A program made the position numbers and the translations under genes. 43,228 nt of DNA from positions 277,098-320,325 of the forward strand of contig NW_019091540.1 in NCBI RefSeq assembly GCF_001949145.1. The letters are read 5' to 3'. This document shows positions 20,217 through 32,689 of this stretch, in pieces. The stretch is from Acanthaster planci (Eukaryota; Echinodermata; Asteroidea; Valvatida; Acanthasteridae). Position 1 is the first letter of the stretch, and each line of letters begins with the position of its first letter. A model generated the notes under the pieces. That model was not told the DNA's origin. It ran no database searches and saw only the letters and a program-made list of their open reading frames with translations.

Positions 20217-23200
20217 CTGAAAATGCCATTAAAACAAAACAGGCAATCACAACAGTAGAGAAAGCGGGAAAACTGTTATATGAGGGTGTAGCCTGTAGCC
20301 TTGAACACTTGGAGAGGTCAACTCAGAATATGTTGCCCAGGATACTTGTGAACATGCACTAAGATCTTCTGTCATGCAGCAGGTGGGGAACACTGTATCC
20401 CCAGCAGAGGAACAGCCTGTTCTACCTGGGAACATATTGGAATGTTGGTTGCTTCCAAGCAGCACACACAGAGCATTCAGTGCATTCCACTTGAGACACC
20501 TGAGTTCCCACTAGAACACATTGATATCAGGCTCAATTGACAGCAGTCTTTTACAGGTTGATTCAATCTCAGCCAGCACTATTGATACTAATAATAATTA
20601 ATAATAATTTATTCATTTATAAAGCGCAAGGTTCATATAGATACTGTATGTGCAAATACGCTGTACAACGGAGACATTAAGCATGGAACAATGAATACAT
20701 TTAAACGTGGTTGAGCCGATGGCATACAAGGGCGCCTCAGGCAGCTGCTAAACGACCCACATTTACCAACATCAGTAAAGTGGAGACAATAAGAAGCAGT
20801 TACAGTTTTAGAGGTGGGAGGAAAACCCCAGAGGAATATTCTGGGTAAAACCCACAGAGTCAGGCAGGGACTGAAAATCCAATCCACATCTGGACCAAGC
20901 CGGGAATCGAACCCAGGACCAAAGAGGTGGAAGGCGAGGAAAGAACTAGCTTGCCAACTCGACTCTCAAGTTGAAATATACCAGTCCAGGTACAAAGCAG
21001 GGCATTTTGTGGCAATAAATAGGCTTTTCATGGTTTGCTGGGAGCACATCCTGCCAGTGGTGCAAGTTAAGTGAAAGGTTTTCACTTGAACTGCCAGGGT
21101 TTCTAATGTTAATTTCCAGGTACCCAGTCCAAGTGTCATCTGCCGCTCAAGAGAGCCTCCGGCTTCGGAACATGTAATGCATGTAAACATGCAAATTACT
21201 TGCAACCCACGCCAACAAGACTTGATTTCAAAACTGTGACATATTTGGAGCAGATGGGTTGATGGGCATTAGCTGATCAGGTTTAGGCAGCAACATGCCA
21301 GGCATGTCCGTGTTTTTGACCTGGAAGTGTGTTCTTCTCTAATTTGTATGGCAAATACACAAATAGGAACTATATGTAACTTCAGCCCAACCTCATGTAT
21401 TGCAGGAATCACATGAATAACCAGTCATGATAGGATATGTGCTTGGGGAGAGGGATGTACATCTGCAATGTGTGTGCTATGTCTTCCTTAAAATCTTTAA
21501 TCAGCATAATGTGCACAGATCTCAGATCACAGATCTCAGCTTGTCTGCAAGCGAGCGTCTACTACGTGGACTCATACACTAACAGTTACCTTCCTGTCTT
21601 GGACAAGACAATGATGGCCCCTGCCAGACATTTGTATGATGCCTCCACGGCAGCGATGGCAACGGTCATGGCGGCACCCGTGGGCATCTCGGCAGAACGC
21701 ACAAGGTCATCAAATATCATGCGATGGAACGCAGCTGACTCTGCTTCGCGAGAGATCTTCACACACAAAAACATGCACAAATCACATGAAAGGAAGCAAC
21801 CAATGAAGGGTGCATAACCGCTTTGTGCTGACAAGCATGGCCAATGATTGGCAAAACTGTCACTGAAAAGTACTCTGTTAACCTTACCCCACAAGGCTTT
21901 TGTATTAGAAACAGTGCTGAACCTTGCAAAGTTGATCAGATACAACTTGTGTCCTTAAGGGGGGTCACTGTAATTACTGGCATGTGACTGAACAGAGTCT
22001 CTCTAACTTCAACAGGTCAACAGTGTTGAACTTGAGTCATCTGGTGTGGATACATTAGGTCTCAAACCTTGGCAAAACATAGTTGGCGCTTCAGGGACTT
22101 GATGTAGTTAGGGTTAACATAAAGCCTGTTTTTCCAGCGATCATCGCAGTTAACAGATTCAACCCCAAAACTGACCCCCCTCCCACAGTACCATCCAGCC
22201 CCCTCCCACATGGTGAAAACCCTGCTACCTTGCTGCGTACAGAGTCCAAATACTCACCTTGTGCATCATTGCACATGCCTCCACCGGGTAGGCCCCCTTG
22301 GCGGTTTCCCCAGATAACATGACACAGTCAGCCCCGTCCAGCACGGCATTGGCCACATCACTGGTCTCAGCTCGGGTTGGCCGAGGGTTCTTCACCATGC
22401 TCTCTAACATCTACACGGCCCACACAGAAGAGAAGAAAAAAGTAAGAAAACGGATCAGCTCAAAACACGAGTTGGTGCATCTGGTGCCTTCCGATTATTC
22501 ACATTCCCTGGTCTCCCAGGTCCCCATTAAGTCCTTGCCCAAATCAGCTGGCTAAGTTCAGCAGTAACACACTCAACTATGCGAAGTACCGGTAGCTACA
22601 ACGGCTTCCATAGCCACACATTCATTTCTAGCTAAAGACAAAACCTTTGAAAACAAACAAATACATCTAACCTCAGAGACCACCCTGTTGAACCAATTGA
22701 AGTTTGTGAACCACACAAGCAAAATGAAACATCAGAACTATTGAGGGCCAAGGAACTTGGTGCTGTAACAGTCAATTATGGCACTCTGTGGTCAAAAGAA
22801 GCCAGTGGGTGGCACACGCTATTTGCCTGCACTGGTTTGTGGACAACTGTTGTGCAGTAAGACTGACCGGTTATTGTCAGAATGCCCATAAATTCCTATT
22901 TTCTGCTCCTGGGCTACTTAGTGGCAACAGCCATACATGTTTATCAAACCTCTCCCTTTATCAACGTTCAGGACTTTACTCAGATGAAGCATTTTCCAAA
23001 CATTTATGTGGTAACAAGTTACGGAATCCATAACTTAATAACACTGTGCAATAAGCATTGCTAATCTATACAAGGTAAGGTTTTGAATTCAACCAGACAT
23101 TTAAGGTACCATCATAGCTCACTGGTATGCACACTACTCGGCAAGCACACACGGACCCTTTTAAAGCTAAGTGATGATAGCCAATTTTTTTGTTCTGGCT

Positions 23201-26200
23201 TTTCCTTTTTTTCAATCAAACCCCACGTCTTTTTTTCACAGATATTTTTCATTTCTGTTTTTTTTGAGGGGAAGTAGATTCACATCCCTGGAGGATTTTT
23301 AAAAGGGAAATGAAGTCCAAGATACCTTTGTTACAGGCTGGTCTGGGTCCTGTTTCTAAAGCTGCAAATTGGCGCAATAGAAGAGGAAATCAACCAGGCT
23401 AAAGTGCACTAACTACAGCCACTGCGTAAATGTAACATCTGCTGCTTGCTCTACTACGCCTAATGCACAAGATGTATACCTGGGTTGCACAAATGACCGG
23501 CTTGCCCACTTGGCTGCAGCGGCTGATCATCATCTTCTGTGCAAGGAAGACCTTCTCTGGAGGGATTTCAATGCCCAGGTCGCCTCTGGCCACCATGATG
23601 CCATCGCTGGCCTCAAGGATCTCATCAAATCTATGACAGGTGTGTCAAAATGTAATTATTAGGCCGAGGATGCCATAACAATGCCCAGGGCCAATTAGCC
23701 CTAATGGCCAGGTGCTTTTCGTGGTAGGTCATTCACAAAGTCAGAGGGGATGGATTTCATACTACCACTCCCTTTCAGTTTAATGCGTATCAATCACACT
23801 GGCAACAGTGTCATTCTGTGCTAGGGGATATGTCACCAAATGCATTGGATGAAAAAACGTATGCCAATTTCCATTTTAAGAAATAGTGATTCTCTGTTGA
23901 GATACATCCAACTCTTTGTAAAAACTGGCGCCAAAATGATTGCAGAACATTGGCAGAACACCCACCCAGCTTGGCTGGGTGACAAACTGAGAAAGTAAAT
24001 GGACAACAATTATATAACTGAAAAAAAGTAAGGATTCACTCCCCCCTTCACCAGCCCTTTTAAGGTTTGACAGCTGACATATACAGTATGTCTCAGAAAA
24101 ATGGACAAACCAAAGGGGAAGGGGCTCGAGGCAAGGGAGCTGGGTATTTTTCACACCTGTGTAGTCCTTCGTGGTTCTCAATTTTGCTGACGATGGCAAT
24201 GTTTTTGCCCTTCTCGCCGAGTACACTGCGTACCTCTGCAACGTCAGCTGCCTTGCGGATGAACGATGCAAAGACAATGTCCACCTGGAACAATGTATAT
24301 ATATGGCCATTTCACAATACTGTGCTGCACCGAAGTGGATGGTATCGTCAGGCATGTTCCACAACAACAAATAAAGCAGTTTTAAAAACAAGAACAAAAA
24401 TACCCAAATTTCCTTGAAAAAGAGACCACATGCAGTAAAATACACCAACGGCTACATCCATACGTACTTGTTCCATAGCTGAGAAGAATACTATGGGGAC
24501 AGAATCTTTACATACTCCACAATCTGGTCAAGAATTTCCTGAAAAGGCTGGTTGTCTTCTAGTGAGAACTATATAAGGGATGTTTGGAGGCATTCTGATG
24601 ATTGCAAGAAACACTTAAAATACAGCAGACCTAAGGAAACAGTACAACAACGATCTCCCTTCAGCATCTCCTTGGACATTTCACAGACAAATTGGAAGCC
24701 TTTCTCACCCCTTGCTCCACACCGAATTTCAGGTCAGCCCTGTCTTTCTCCGAGACTGCCGGGAGGTCGACAATAGCTTCAGGAAGGTTCACGCCCTTCT
24801 TTGACCCCAGCATGCCTCCGTTCAAAATGATGCAGTCAATGTAATTATCCCCTGCACCAAATAACAAACAAATATATTTAAATACTCATGAACATTAGTA
24901 TTTATATAATACTCTGACCATTATAAATAAATGCACCTTTGACATTATCATTTTTCTGGAAAATAAATTTAACTCCTAATCTGTTCCAGAGTCAGCGAGA
25001 TCATTTTCAAAATTTACATTTAATATGGATGCAAAGTCCTACTTTTAGCACATTTCCATGTACCCGGTATATCTGCAGGGTCATTATTTTCTTACTGCCT
25101 CACAAGCCCCTCAGTCTTTACCTTTAAGTTTATGATATATACATAAAACCAATTCATCCTTGCTCTTTTTGTCAGGCTACCAGTTCCATTACACCCTAAC
25201 CCCCAAGGGTGTATGGAAAATCATATTGAAATGGGAGGATTGGGGACTGTAGGGGTAGCCATCTCAAAAGATTGTACACCCTAGAGTCCATCATCTCCCT
25301 AATATACCATCAATGTGCCACTTTTACTAACATCACCAATAATCTCATGTCCATCATGTTCATAAAATCAATTCATTTCCTCGCTCTAGATTTTTTACAA
25401 AATCTAATCCTTTAGGTTAGCACAGACTGTATACTGACTGGATAGCACATGCCCATACCATCATATGAAGAAATTTGGCCTTTGTACCTTGATTTTTTGG
25501 ACCTCCAAAGGTGGCTACAACCAAATTCAAGGCAATTTACCCTGTTTTAAGAAGTACCAAGGAGTACTGAGCGATAACTAAATAAGGTGATGCAGATATA
25601 GCAAATTTGTATTAAAATATCCCAGATACAAAAGAGATAACTGATTCCTCAAATGTGAACAGTTTTTCTCCAACACCCCTGCAATTTTGCTGGGAATGTT
25701 TCTGAATCCTCTCAAATCCACCTATTGGAAGAAACCCAGTGATACATTTTCCCTAACTTTAAAATTGCTCACAGCATCATGACAAAGTCCACATTAACCA
25801 GTCTCTAACTGAAATTTTGCAAAACTCTCCAAACCTCCTGGTGCATTTGAAACAAATCGTCAAGAAAAGTTAACACAGTACAACAAATCAGGTGCAAGGA
25901 TTGCAAGGTGCAATGCCATATACAGCATCAATGCAGAGGATTACAGGAAGGACTGGCTCACCGATTTCTTCCACCTGAAGGGAGATCAGCCCGTCGTCAA
26001 TGTATATGGTTCCGTCTAGTTCCAGCACGTTCTTCATGTTGGCATAGTCAGCAAAAATGCGCTCCTTGTTCCCATTGTTGGCGTGAGCTGGATCCAAGGA
26101 AACACGGATCTTCTCTCCTTGGACCAGCTTGATCTCGGCACTCCCTCCCTGCATTGATACCAGATCAGACTAAGTTGTAATCAACATCGGGTGTATTTGT

Positions 26201-28536
26201 CATTGAAATGCCTCTGATTTTGGCCGTCACTTTCTACAAGTTGAAGAAAACCTAGTTTTGATTGATTTTTATCAGCCCCACATACATGTACAAGATTAAT
26301 CTTGCTTTCCCAAGTTGGGTCGTATGTAAGTCTGTGTCAGGCCATTTAAGTGTGCATATATCCAATGGACGCTGTAGAAACTGGATTTGTACTGAGGCAA
26401 GGGGTGGGAAGGGTCTTAACAAATTTTCAGCAAGAGTAATCCACATCTAGCCTTTAGCCAAATGACATTTCTGCCATGTCACTCAGGTTAACCTGAAGAA
26501 CACTTACAAAAGCTGGACTTGGACTATGATGCGTGTACATGTAAGATCCCACATCATGGGGGGGGGGTGAATGGGAAAAGAGTGAAAGAATGGAACACAA
26601 ATGTTCAAGTGAGAATAAAGTACAGGTGGACTGAAACTGACTTGCCATGATTCAATTGTCAATTTGTGCCGTATTAATCAAGCTTATCCCAAGGCACAGT
26701 GGCTGAAAAACCTGAAAGTGACTATCGCAGGTTGTGTTTAGAGAATCTCTTTTTGAGGGAGAGTGAGGAGAAGGAATATGAACTTTTAGAAAGATCTGCC
26801 CTCTTTTATTCATATGTACTTAGAAGACACTTGGAAGCACATTAGTTCATCTTACCCCTTCCAGCAAACCAGTACGAATCTCAGGCCCTTTAGTGTCCAG
26901 AGCGATGCCAATGTTGCGGCTAAACTTGAACCGTTTTTCTGCCTCACGTACATTTTGAATGGTCTGGGCATGAAACTGGAAAGAAAGGGGGGTGGGAATC
27001 AATGATCACCTTGTCTTGTAAAACTCATCGCAAAGTTTTATTGGACAATTCACACTGAAGCCAATGGCAAATTTTGGTATTCCTCAATAAATCAACAACA
27101 ATATACCGGTAACTTACTGAAATGCATTCAAGCAGGTACATGCAGTTGTACAAGTAAAAGGTATGCTCATCAGTAGAAACAAAGTACATGCATCATGAGT
27201 TTGAATGTTATTCTAAAACTTTGTCAGTTTCTGGACAGGTTTTAATTATAAAATCCCTTTAGAAATTTTGCATCATTAGTTGAATTTTACAGATATTTTC
27301 CATTTGTATCTGATCCAATTTAGATTTCGGGATAATCCCCCAAAGTTAATGCCGTTCCATAGAATATTTCTGGTCTGCAAAGATGACTGCGTCCATCAAA
27401 ATATCACATCAACGATCATAGTCAAATATATACAGCGTACCTCGTGTGTTCCATGAGAGAAATTCATCCGTGCGATGTTCATCCCAGCCTGCATCATTCT
27501 CTCCAAGGTGTCTACATCTCTGGATGCAGGCCCTGTTCATAACAAGAACAGAACAAAGGTACATGTATGACAGCAGATGGCATTTACAGGCAGATGTACG
27601 CGTACATGCACTGTACGTGCACATGCAAGACTTTGCCTAGAAAAGTTCAAGAAGCCACCCGAATCCAACCTTTATGGAGTCCACGAACATTATCGCACTG
27701 TCCCAATACCAGCATCGTAGTCAAGTTCATCTAAAGTACACCATGAGCCCCTCAGCTTCACACAAAGTCAGAATCTCCCAGTATTCAAAGGAGCTGAGGC
27801 AAAAGCATGCCTTTGCCATTTTCACACCATTATTTATGACAGGTATTGCGAAAGGACTTAATGACTGGATTTGTGAAGGGACTTGCTTAGTCTAGCTTGA
27901 TTTATACGGTTTCGTTAATGCTGGTGGTACAGTACAAAAATTCAGCTACGGAAGCCACCAGCCACATGTAGCGGCTCACAACTCACTTTCCACAGACGTG
28001 TATTTTGGTAGTAAAACGAAAGAACAATGTAACTCAGACATGGCTTTATATCCTGATAGAGCACAGAAACATGCCCAAAACAACATGAACAATGGCTTCA
28101 GATCCATTCTTCCATTTGAGAGATCAATCTTTCGTAGACACTGTCCTAGAATGTACAAAAGTAGGTTTAAGCTGTGTACGAGCCTTAAAAATAAACAAAC
28201 ACCATGAAAAACAGGAAGCATACGTGAAAACTGCCTTATGCCCTAATGTGAAGGATTTACATGACTGCACAATCGGAGGAGTGGAATTCGCCCCGCTTTG
28301 CTCGATCAACTTCACCCCCATCTGGGGGAAAGTGGGTCAACGCACGGTGCCCCCTCACCTATAGTGCAAACGATTCCTGTGTTGCGCACATTGCCCGGGC
28401 GGCTGTCAATGTGGAGCTTGCTCTGGTGGTCCAGGAAGGAGTTGGCAGTCACCACTTTGTACTGGGTGGCCTGGAAGTAATGCTCGCTCTGCATGCCCTC
28501 CAGGGCTCCCTCGCTGGCGTGGGTCATTCGCTGCAT
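19931..28536 (-). CDS. PKM: Pyruvate kinase (complete coding sequence, 10 exons)
   Basis: A cytosolic glycolytic enzyme that transfers phosphate from phosphoenolpyruvate to ADP. Exons (minus): 28359-28536, 27441-27532, 26856-26975, 25962-26148, 24709-24851, 24157-24284, 23480-23630, 22258-22410, 21590-21756, 19931-20216. They join in frame to 534 aa; human PKM has 531. Visible active-site blocks: NFSHGTHE (K+ and substrate site), [19 protein letters not shown] with catalytic Lys274 and metal ligand Glu276, and [10 protein letters not shown] with metal ligand Asp300. The C-domain keeps Lys437, Trp486 and Arg493, equivalent to human PKM2 Lys433, Trp482 and Arg489, so fructose-1,6-bisphosphate activation is expected. 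Only one version of the exon carrying Lys437 is seen, so no PKM1/PKM2-type exon choice. The symbol is the vertebrate one; this is probably the single ancestral-type gene. Confidence 0.96.
20587..20970 (-). repeat. tRNA-derived SINE-like element in pyruvate kinase intron 9
   Basis: Read on the minus strand, a tRNA-like head (TTGGCAAGCTAG A-box-like near 20955, then exact B box GGTTCGATTCC at 20903-20913) is followed by a body with CCTCTGGGGTTTTCCTCCCACC-type wording. A tail, GCGCTTTATAAATGAATAAA, ends in ATT-rich microsatellite at 20587-20625. This is the layout of an old SINE. Family name not determined. Confidence 0.68.
21590..21756 (-). CDS. PKM: Pyruvate kinase exon 9 (equivalent of the M1/M2 alternative exon)
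   Basis: Acceptor TGTGTGAAG, donor GTAACT. It encodes [20 protein letters not shown] plus G. The SKTG lysine corresponds to Lys433 of PKM2; PKM1 has Glu there. No second copy of this exon was recognised in the neighbouring introns. Confidence 0.93.
22258..22410 (-). CDS. PKM: Pyruvate kinase exon 8
   Basis: Acceptor GCCGTGTAG, donor GTGAGT. It encodes [20 protein letters not shown], then [18 protein letters not shown]. Confidence 0.97.
23480..23630 (-). CDS. PKM: Pyruvate kinase exon 7
   Basis: Acceptor TGTCATAG, donor GTATAC. It encodes [20 protein letters not shown], then AQKMMISRC and KPVICATQ. The GDLG Asp binds the metal. Confidence 0.96.
24157..24284 (-). CDS. PKM: Pyruvate kinase exon 6 (catalytic lysine)
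   Basis: Acceptor GTTCCAG, donor GTGTGA. It encodes [15 protein letters not shown] and [13 protein letters not shown]. The Lys of SKIE is the catalytic lysine and the Glu two residues later binds the metal. Confidence 0.96.
24709..24851 (-). CDS. PKM: Pyruvate kinase exon 5
   Basis: Acceptor TTGGTGCAG, donor GTGAGA. It encodes [16 protein letters not shown], then DLPAVSEKD and DLKFGVEQG, strongly conserved across animal enzymes. Confidence 0.96.
24852..25961 (-). other. Pyruvate kinase intron 4, nothing recognised
   Basis: AT-rich 1.1-kb intron without clear repeats, tRNA boxes or coding similarity on either strand. Confidence 0.5.
25962..26148 (-). CDS. PKM: Pyruvate kinase exon 4 (B domain)
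   Basis: Acceptor TATCAATGCAG, donor GTGAGC. It encodes [19 protein letters not shown] and then [16 protein letters not shown], the mobile lid domain. Confidence 0.95.
26856..26975 (-). CDS. PKM: Pyruvate kinase exon 3
   Basis: Acceptor CTTTCCAG, donor GTAAGA. It encodes [16 protein letters not shown] and [16 protein letters not shown], including the conserved [10 protein letters not shown] segment. Confidence 0.96.
27441..27532 (-). CDS. PKM: Pyruvate kinase exon 2
   Basis: Acceptor TTATGAACAG, donor GTACGC. It encodes [19 protein letters not shown] and [11 protein letters not shown], with the Asn and Ser of the monovalent-cation site. Confidence 0.95.
28359..28536 (-). CDS. PKM: Pyruvate kinase coding exon 1
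   Basis: ATG at 28536 lies 8 bp after an acceptor (GCTAGCAG) with A at -3. Donor GTGAGG. It encodes a variable N-terminus and then [10 protein letters not shown]. The acceptor implies an upstream exon, probably noncoding; the frame stays open for the 8 bp before ATG, so a longer N-terminus is not fully excluded. Confidence 0.88.
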
Positions 28537-29828
28537 CTTTCCACCTGCTAGCATCACAGAGAAGAGTCACGCGATATTTATCCATCTTCCCCTTTTATTC
28601 CTCAAAATAAACTTACCAAATAGAACATCAAAACAAAAAAGTAAGAATTGGGCCTTCTTGTGCCTGTTGACTTTTGTTCAAAGACAGACATATTCTTTAA
28701 ACTTTAGAAATAAGTTACTTGCATTGTTATCAGAGATTGCTTCCTACCAGCATACTCAGATTACTGAGCTCTGATAAGTGACTCTTTAAATTACGTACTA
28801 GTTTATGGCAAAATGTCGCTGACAGTACAGGCATCATGAACAAATAGACAACAATAAAAGACCTGAAGATAAACATGACACACCAACAATGTTTGTAATG
28901 TGGAGACAGCAAATACTTGAATGCGGGATATGGGGGTCAAATTCCTCTGAATATGCCTAAAGCATGGAATTGTTGGCATCAATCAAGATGGTGGGAACAG
29001 ATAAGAAGAGTGGGGATATTTATTCCCTCACTCTTTGACCAGGGATGTGTCCCCTAAAATTGTTTCCCTATCCCCATCCTGGTACTGACTACCTTTTGTG
29101 CTTAAAGTTACAGGAGAAAATGTGAACAGTGCTTGATACTGTAAATGGTCGCCGATGAAGCTTGGCCCCAAACCAATCCTAAGCTTTGATTTTGTTTCAC
29201 TGTCATCAAGACTACCAGCCCTAGTAAAATGGCTTCACAGCTCTCTAAATATGAAAATAATCGGCAGCATGCTCATGCGTCTACATACATGTAAATCACC
29301 TACCTGAATGCATAGGAACTCTCCTTCTTTTCAATCTTTGTTTTGTAACAAACATATTAAACTACACCATGATTTTAAGGTATATGTATAGACATACTGT
29401 ACAGACACATCAACAGACCGATTACGCCCGCTAGGTCACATGACCTATAAAAGGTATAAAATTTTAACAAACATATGGTAGTGCCCTTCCATAGCAAAGT
29501 GTGTCATAAATGTCATTTACCAAAATAAAAGCTGATGGTCGGTCGAAGTACTCCGACTACTGATGTGCTTAGCACTATATCAAAAATCTGCATTATTTTC
29601 TTATAGTAAGCAGTAATAGCTGTAAAACTCCCATGAAAATCTGAAGATTGGAAGTTTCATTGTTTTAGGGTTATGAAGTTACCTACTTCAGCTTGGTTTT
29701 GGGATGGTGGGTCACATGTCTTACTAATACAATGTACATGTAGCAGGCACAATCGGTCTATTTAGTCAATCAGTTCACAGCGATGCAAACTAGTATCGGC
29801 ATGATCAGAGATAACCTCCACTCCCATA

Positions 29829-30190
29829 CCTGAGTCACTTCAATCCCCTAAGCACTTTGTCCCAGTGTCACATTGCTCATTACCACCCATCTCAATGGCC
29901 CAATGTCACTTTAACCACTGTCACTTTGCCCCCCTGTACCCTGGGTCCTGCCACCACTTTGCCCATCACTACTTTGCCGGCATGTGGCCCCTCCTGAATG
30001 TCACCTCATCACTACAGTCAGTCCGTGTTACTCTGTGTCAAAGTGCCATCTTCACGTCACCCCACTCAGCCACTGTTATATGTAGTTGGCTTCTGCTTCT
30101 ACTGAGCACCACTGTCACTTTGCCATATTACAGAAGAATACCACTTTGCCATTGTGTTACATCACTCTCTCGTCACTTGTCCCCACTTGA
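29829..30190. repeat. CACTTTGCC-type degenerate repeat, copy 2
   Basis: Repeated short units such as GTCACTTTGCCC, CACCACTTTGCCC, CTACTTTGCC and GTCACTTTGCCAT with 12-25 bp spacing. The tract resumes at 30446-30480 (CACTGTCACTTCACCC) on the other side of the element at 30211-30445, suggesting that the element inserted into it. Confidence 0.65.
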
Positions 30191-30210
30191 ACTTTTTCCA
30201 ATTGTTACTA

Positions 30211-30444
30211 GGTCATTCTATAAATTTGGGGTCCATTTTTACATCTGGTCCAGGATTTTTAGAAGTTTAGAACTAATTCTTTAATCGGTAATCTTTGCAC
30301 AAGTGGAGCAAATTACCTGCTAAAACAAATACATGTAGAAATAGCTTGAAATCAATGTCAATGATATATCCCCATGTCAATTTACACAAGTCAAATGTAA
30401 CAGAGAAAATCTCACACACTGGACCCCAAATTTACAGAATGACC
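30211..30444. mobile_element. MITE-like element, TIR family GGTCATTC, copy 1
   Basis: 25-bp terminal inverted repeats, 30211-30235 (starting GGTCATTCTATAAATTTGGG) and 30420-30444, with one mismatch. TA lies directly before the left end, and TA follows one base after the right end, so a TA target duplication is possible if the right arm includes the next C. It has no coding capacity. Confidence 0.65.
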
Positions 30445-31894
30445 CTACTTGGCTACACTGTCACTTCACCCTTTCGACAAGTTATCTAACAGCAAATTCT
30501 TATTATACCAGTCATGCCAGTAGCTTGGTCCCATTGAGCCAGTTCATTTTTCCAACAGCCCATGCTCAAATGAAGCACACTGTAGGTCATTTGACCGACA
30601 GTGATACACGTGCATCTGTGTGGCCGTGTATCAGATTTAGCCTATTTGATGTACGGTGGGCATAATAGATGGGTTGGGTTTATTTGGTTTGGGTAAAACA
30701 GTTTGTTTTTACTCCAGATTTGTCCACTTTAAATGGTGCCCTCCTATTGTGTTCACCAACTTCAAAACGGCTAATGGTGAAACATGGACTCGTAATGCAC
30801 TCGAAATGCATGAAATGCCTGAGCTGGTGTGATGTCAGCATTGGTGGATTGAAGGATGGGGAGGTGGCAAAATGGAGTCCAGGTCCCCGCCCCCATTTTT
30901 TAAACATGAAAATGGGTTATTTTGTGGACATTTTAACTTCCTTTCCTTCAAAAAGCCAAAAATTTCAGCCTCATCCCTCAGAGAGGCCATAAATGAAAAG
31001 GTAAATGACATTTCCATATTTCCAACCCCGAGATACACGTACATGTAATTTGGTCCTGGATCCATCTTTGGACATAAAGTGCTTCGTTTTCATATGACCT
31101 TTTTGAAATACCAAGTGGCCCATTGACATCCTGGAAATTATCCCATCAATCCTTTTACCCCACTGGCACTTCATTCCATTGTCAAATATCAATTTCCCAC
31201 TGCTTGCTTCAAATGTCCCTCCCCCCCAAAAATGAAAAAAGTGGAACTGCAGAATCGTTATTTAATTTTGACGCCATTGGTGACTTTCCCTGTTCTTACA
31301 GTGCAGTACCGTATTGGACAATGCAGGCACTCTGTACACACACCGTTGCCAGCGGCCGCAATCCAGGCCAGTCGCTCCTGGCGCACAGCCTCGGTCTCTT
31401 CCCTTGTCAGAATTTCACTGCTCATGGCTGACACTACTTCTAACTTAACAGTTTGGCAATCTGGAAAGGGCATTTGAAAATAATTTCTTTCAACCTGATC
31501 CTTTTCGCAGAGTGAGACAATGAAAAATCTATTATCTTCACACTTGGGTGATTGCACTGTAGTTAACATTTATTTGGAAATGTTTGTCAACCTGGCAATT
31601 ACTGCATACATGTACGTTACATGTTTATTTATATTTCAATAAATTTATTTCAATGTCGTCTGTAAACCGAAGTATTTTAGGATTAGAAAACCGATGCTTC
31701 ATTCATATGGGTGAAAAAAAAAACATCTTTGAACTACACGTGTAGGGTGCAAAGGATAAGATTAGAATGTTTGATGATGTTGTATCTAAAAATTTTCGAA
31801 AGTGACTTATCAACGTACAATGTACTGTACCTACATGTACATGTATGTATGAACATCCATTTTGTAAAACATTTTAGTTTCTTTGTCTGTCTAT

Positions 31895-31916
31895 ATACAT
31901 GTACATGTACATGTAT
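31895..31916. repeat. ACATGTAC microsatellite
   Basis: A 22-bp fully self-complementary run of ATGTAC units. Confidence 0.8.
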
Positions 31917-32670
31917 GAGGGGGAACCCCATCTATACAATTCCAAAAGGAAAATTTCAAGTAGTAACATTAATCAGATCAAGAAGAAAAGAATGTAACTG
32001 TGTATACATGTACACGCTACATGAACGTACGCATCTGAACCATTCATTTAACGTTAAAAAAGAAGCCACACTGAAAACTGACTCCTGCAGTGGTTGACAT
32101 GTATCCAAAACACATGTATGGTTGTGGATGTCTATGTACTCGCATGACTGTGACAGAGTTGAAATGGAACAACCTTGAAATGTGGGCAAAGTGACGATGA
32201 CACAAAGTGACACTGGCATAAAGTAAACTGAGACCTTGACTGCAGAACAAAAACTCAAGCAAGCTTAATGTTTTACTCACCAAATCCAAGACTAAATTAA
32301 ATAACTTACCAACATTTAACCACAGTTGTGGAGACTACAATGTAAAGCAACACTAACATTGTTGTCGCCATGTCGCCATTTTTATCACTTTCATGACTTC
32401 ACATTAAGGAACAAAATAAAGTTGTCTAGTAACACGCAAAAGAACTGTTGTTCCAATTACATGAACATAATTTCTGATATTATGCTTTACTATAAAGTAC
32501 CGGTAATTCAAGAAATTATATTAAATATTAAAAGTTTTTCTCGTAATAATATCAACATACATGTATGCACATGTGCCTAGCAGACACAACAAAAAATGCA
32601 AACATCTACGTGTATATTTTAAGAGATTTCCAATCACCAAAAATAAAAAGGCTGCTGGAAACTATCAAAT

Positions 32671-32689
32671 ACATGTACATGTACATGTA
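32671..32689. repeat. ACATGTAC microsatellite
   Basis: Three ATGTAC units in a self-complementary run; a further TACATGTGCACATGTA palindrome follows about 16 bp downstream. Confidence 0.75.

Noticed and set aside
24079-24101. TACAGTATGTCTCAGAAAA, similar to ends of some mariner elements
   Set aside because: No complementary end was found nearby. A partial match near 29389 is 5 kb away across several exons, so chance is more likely.
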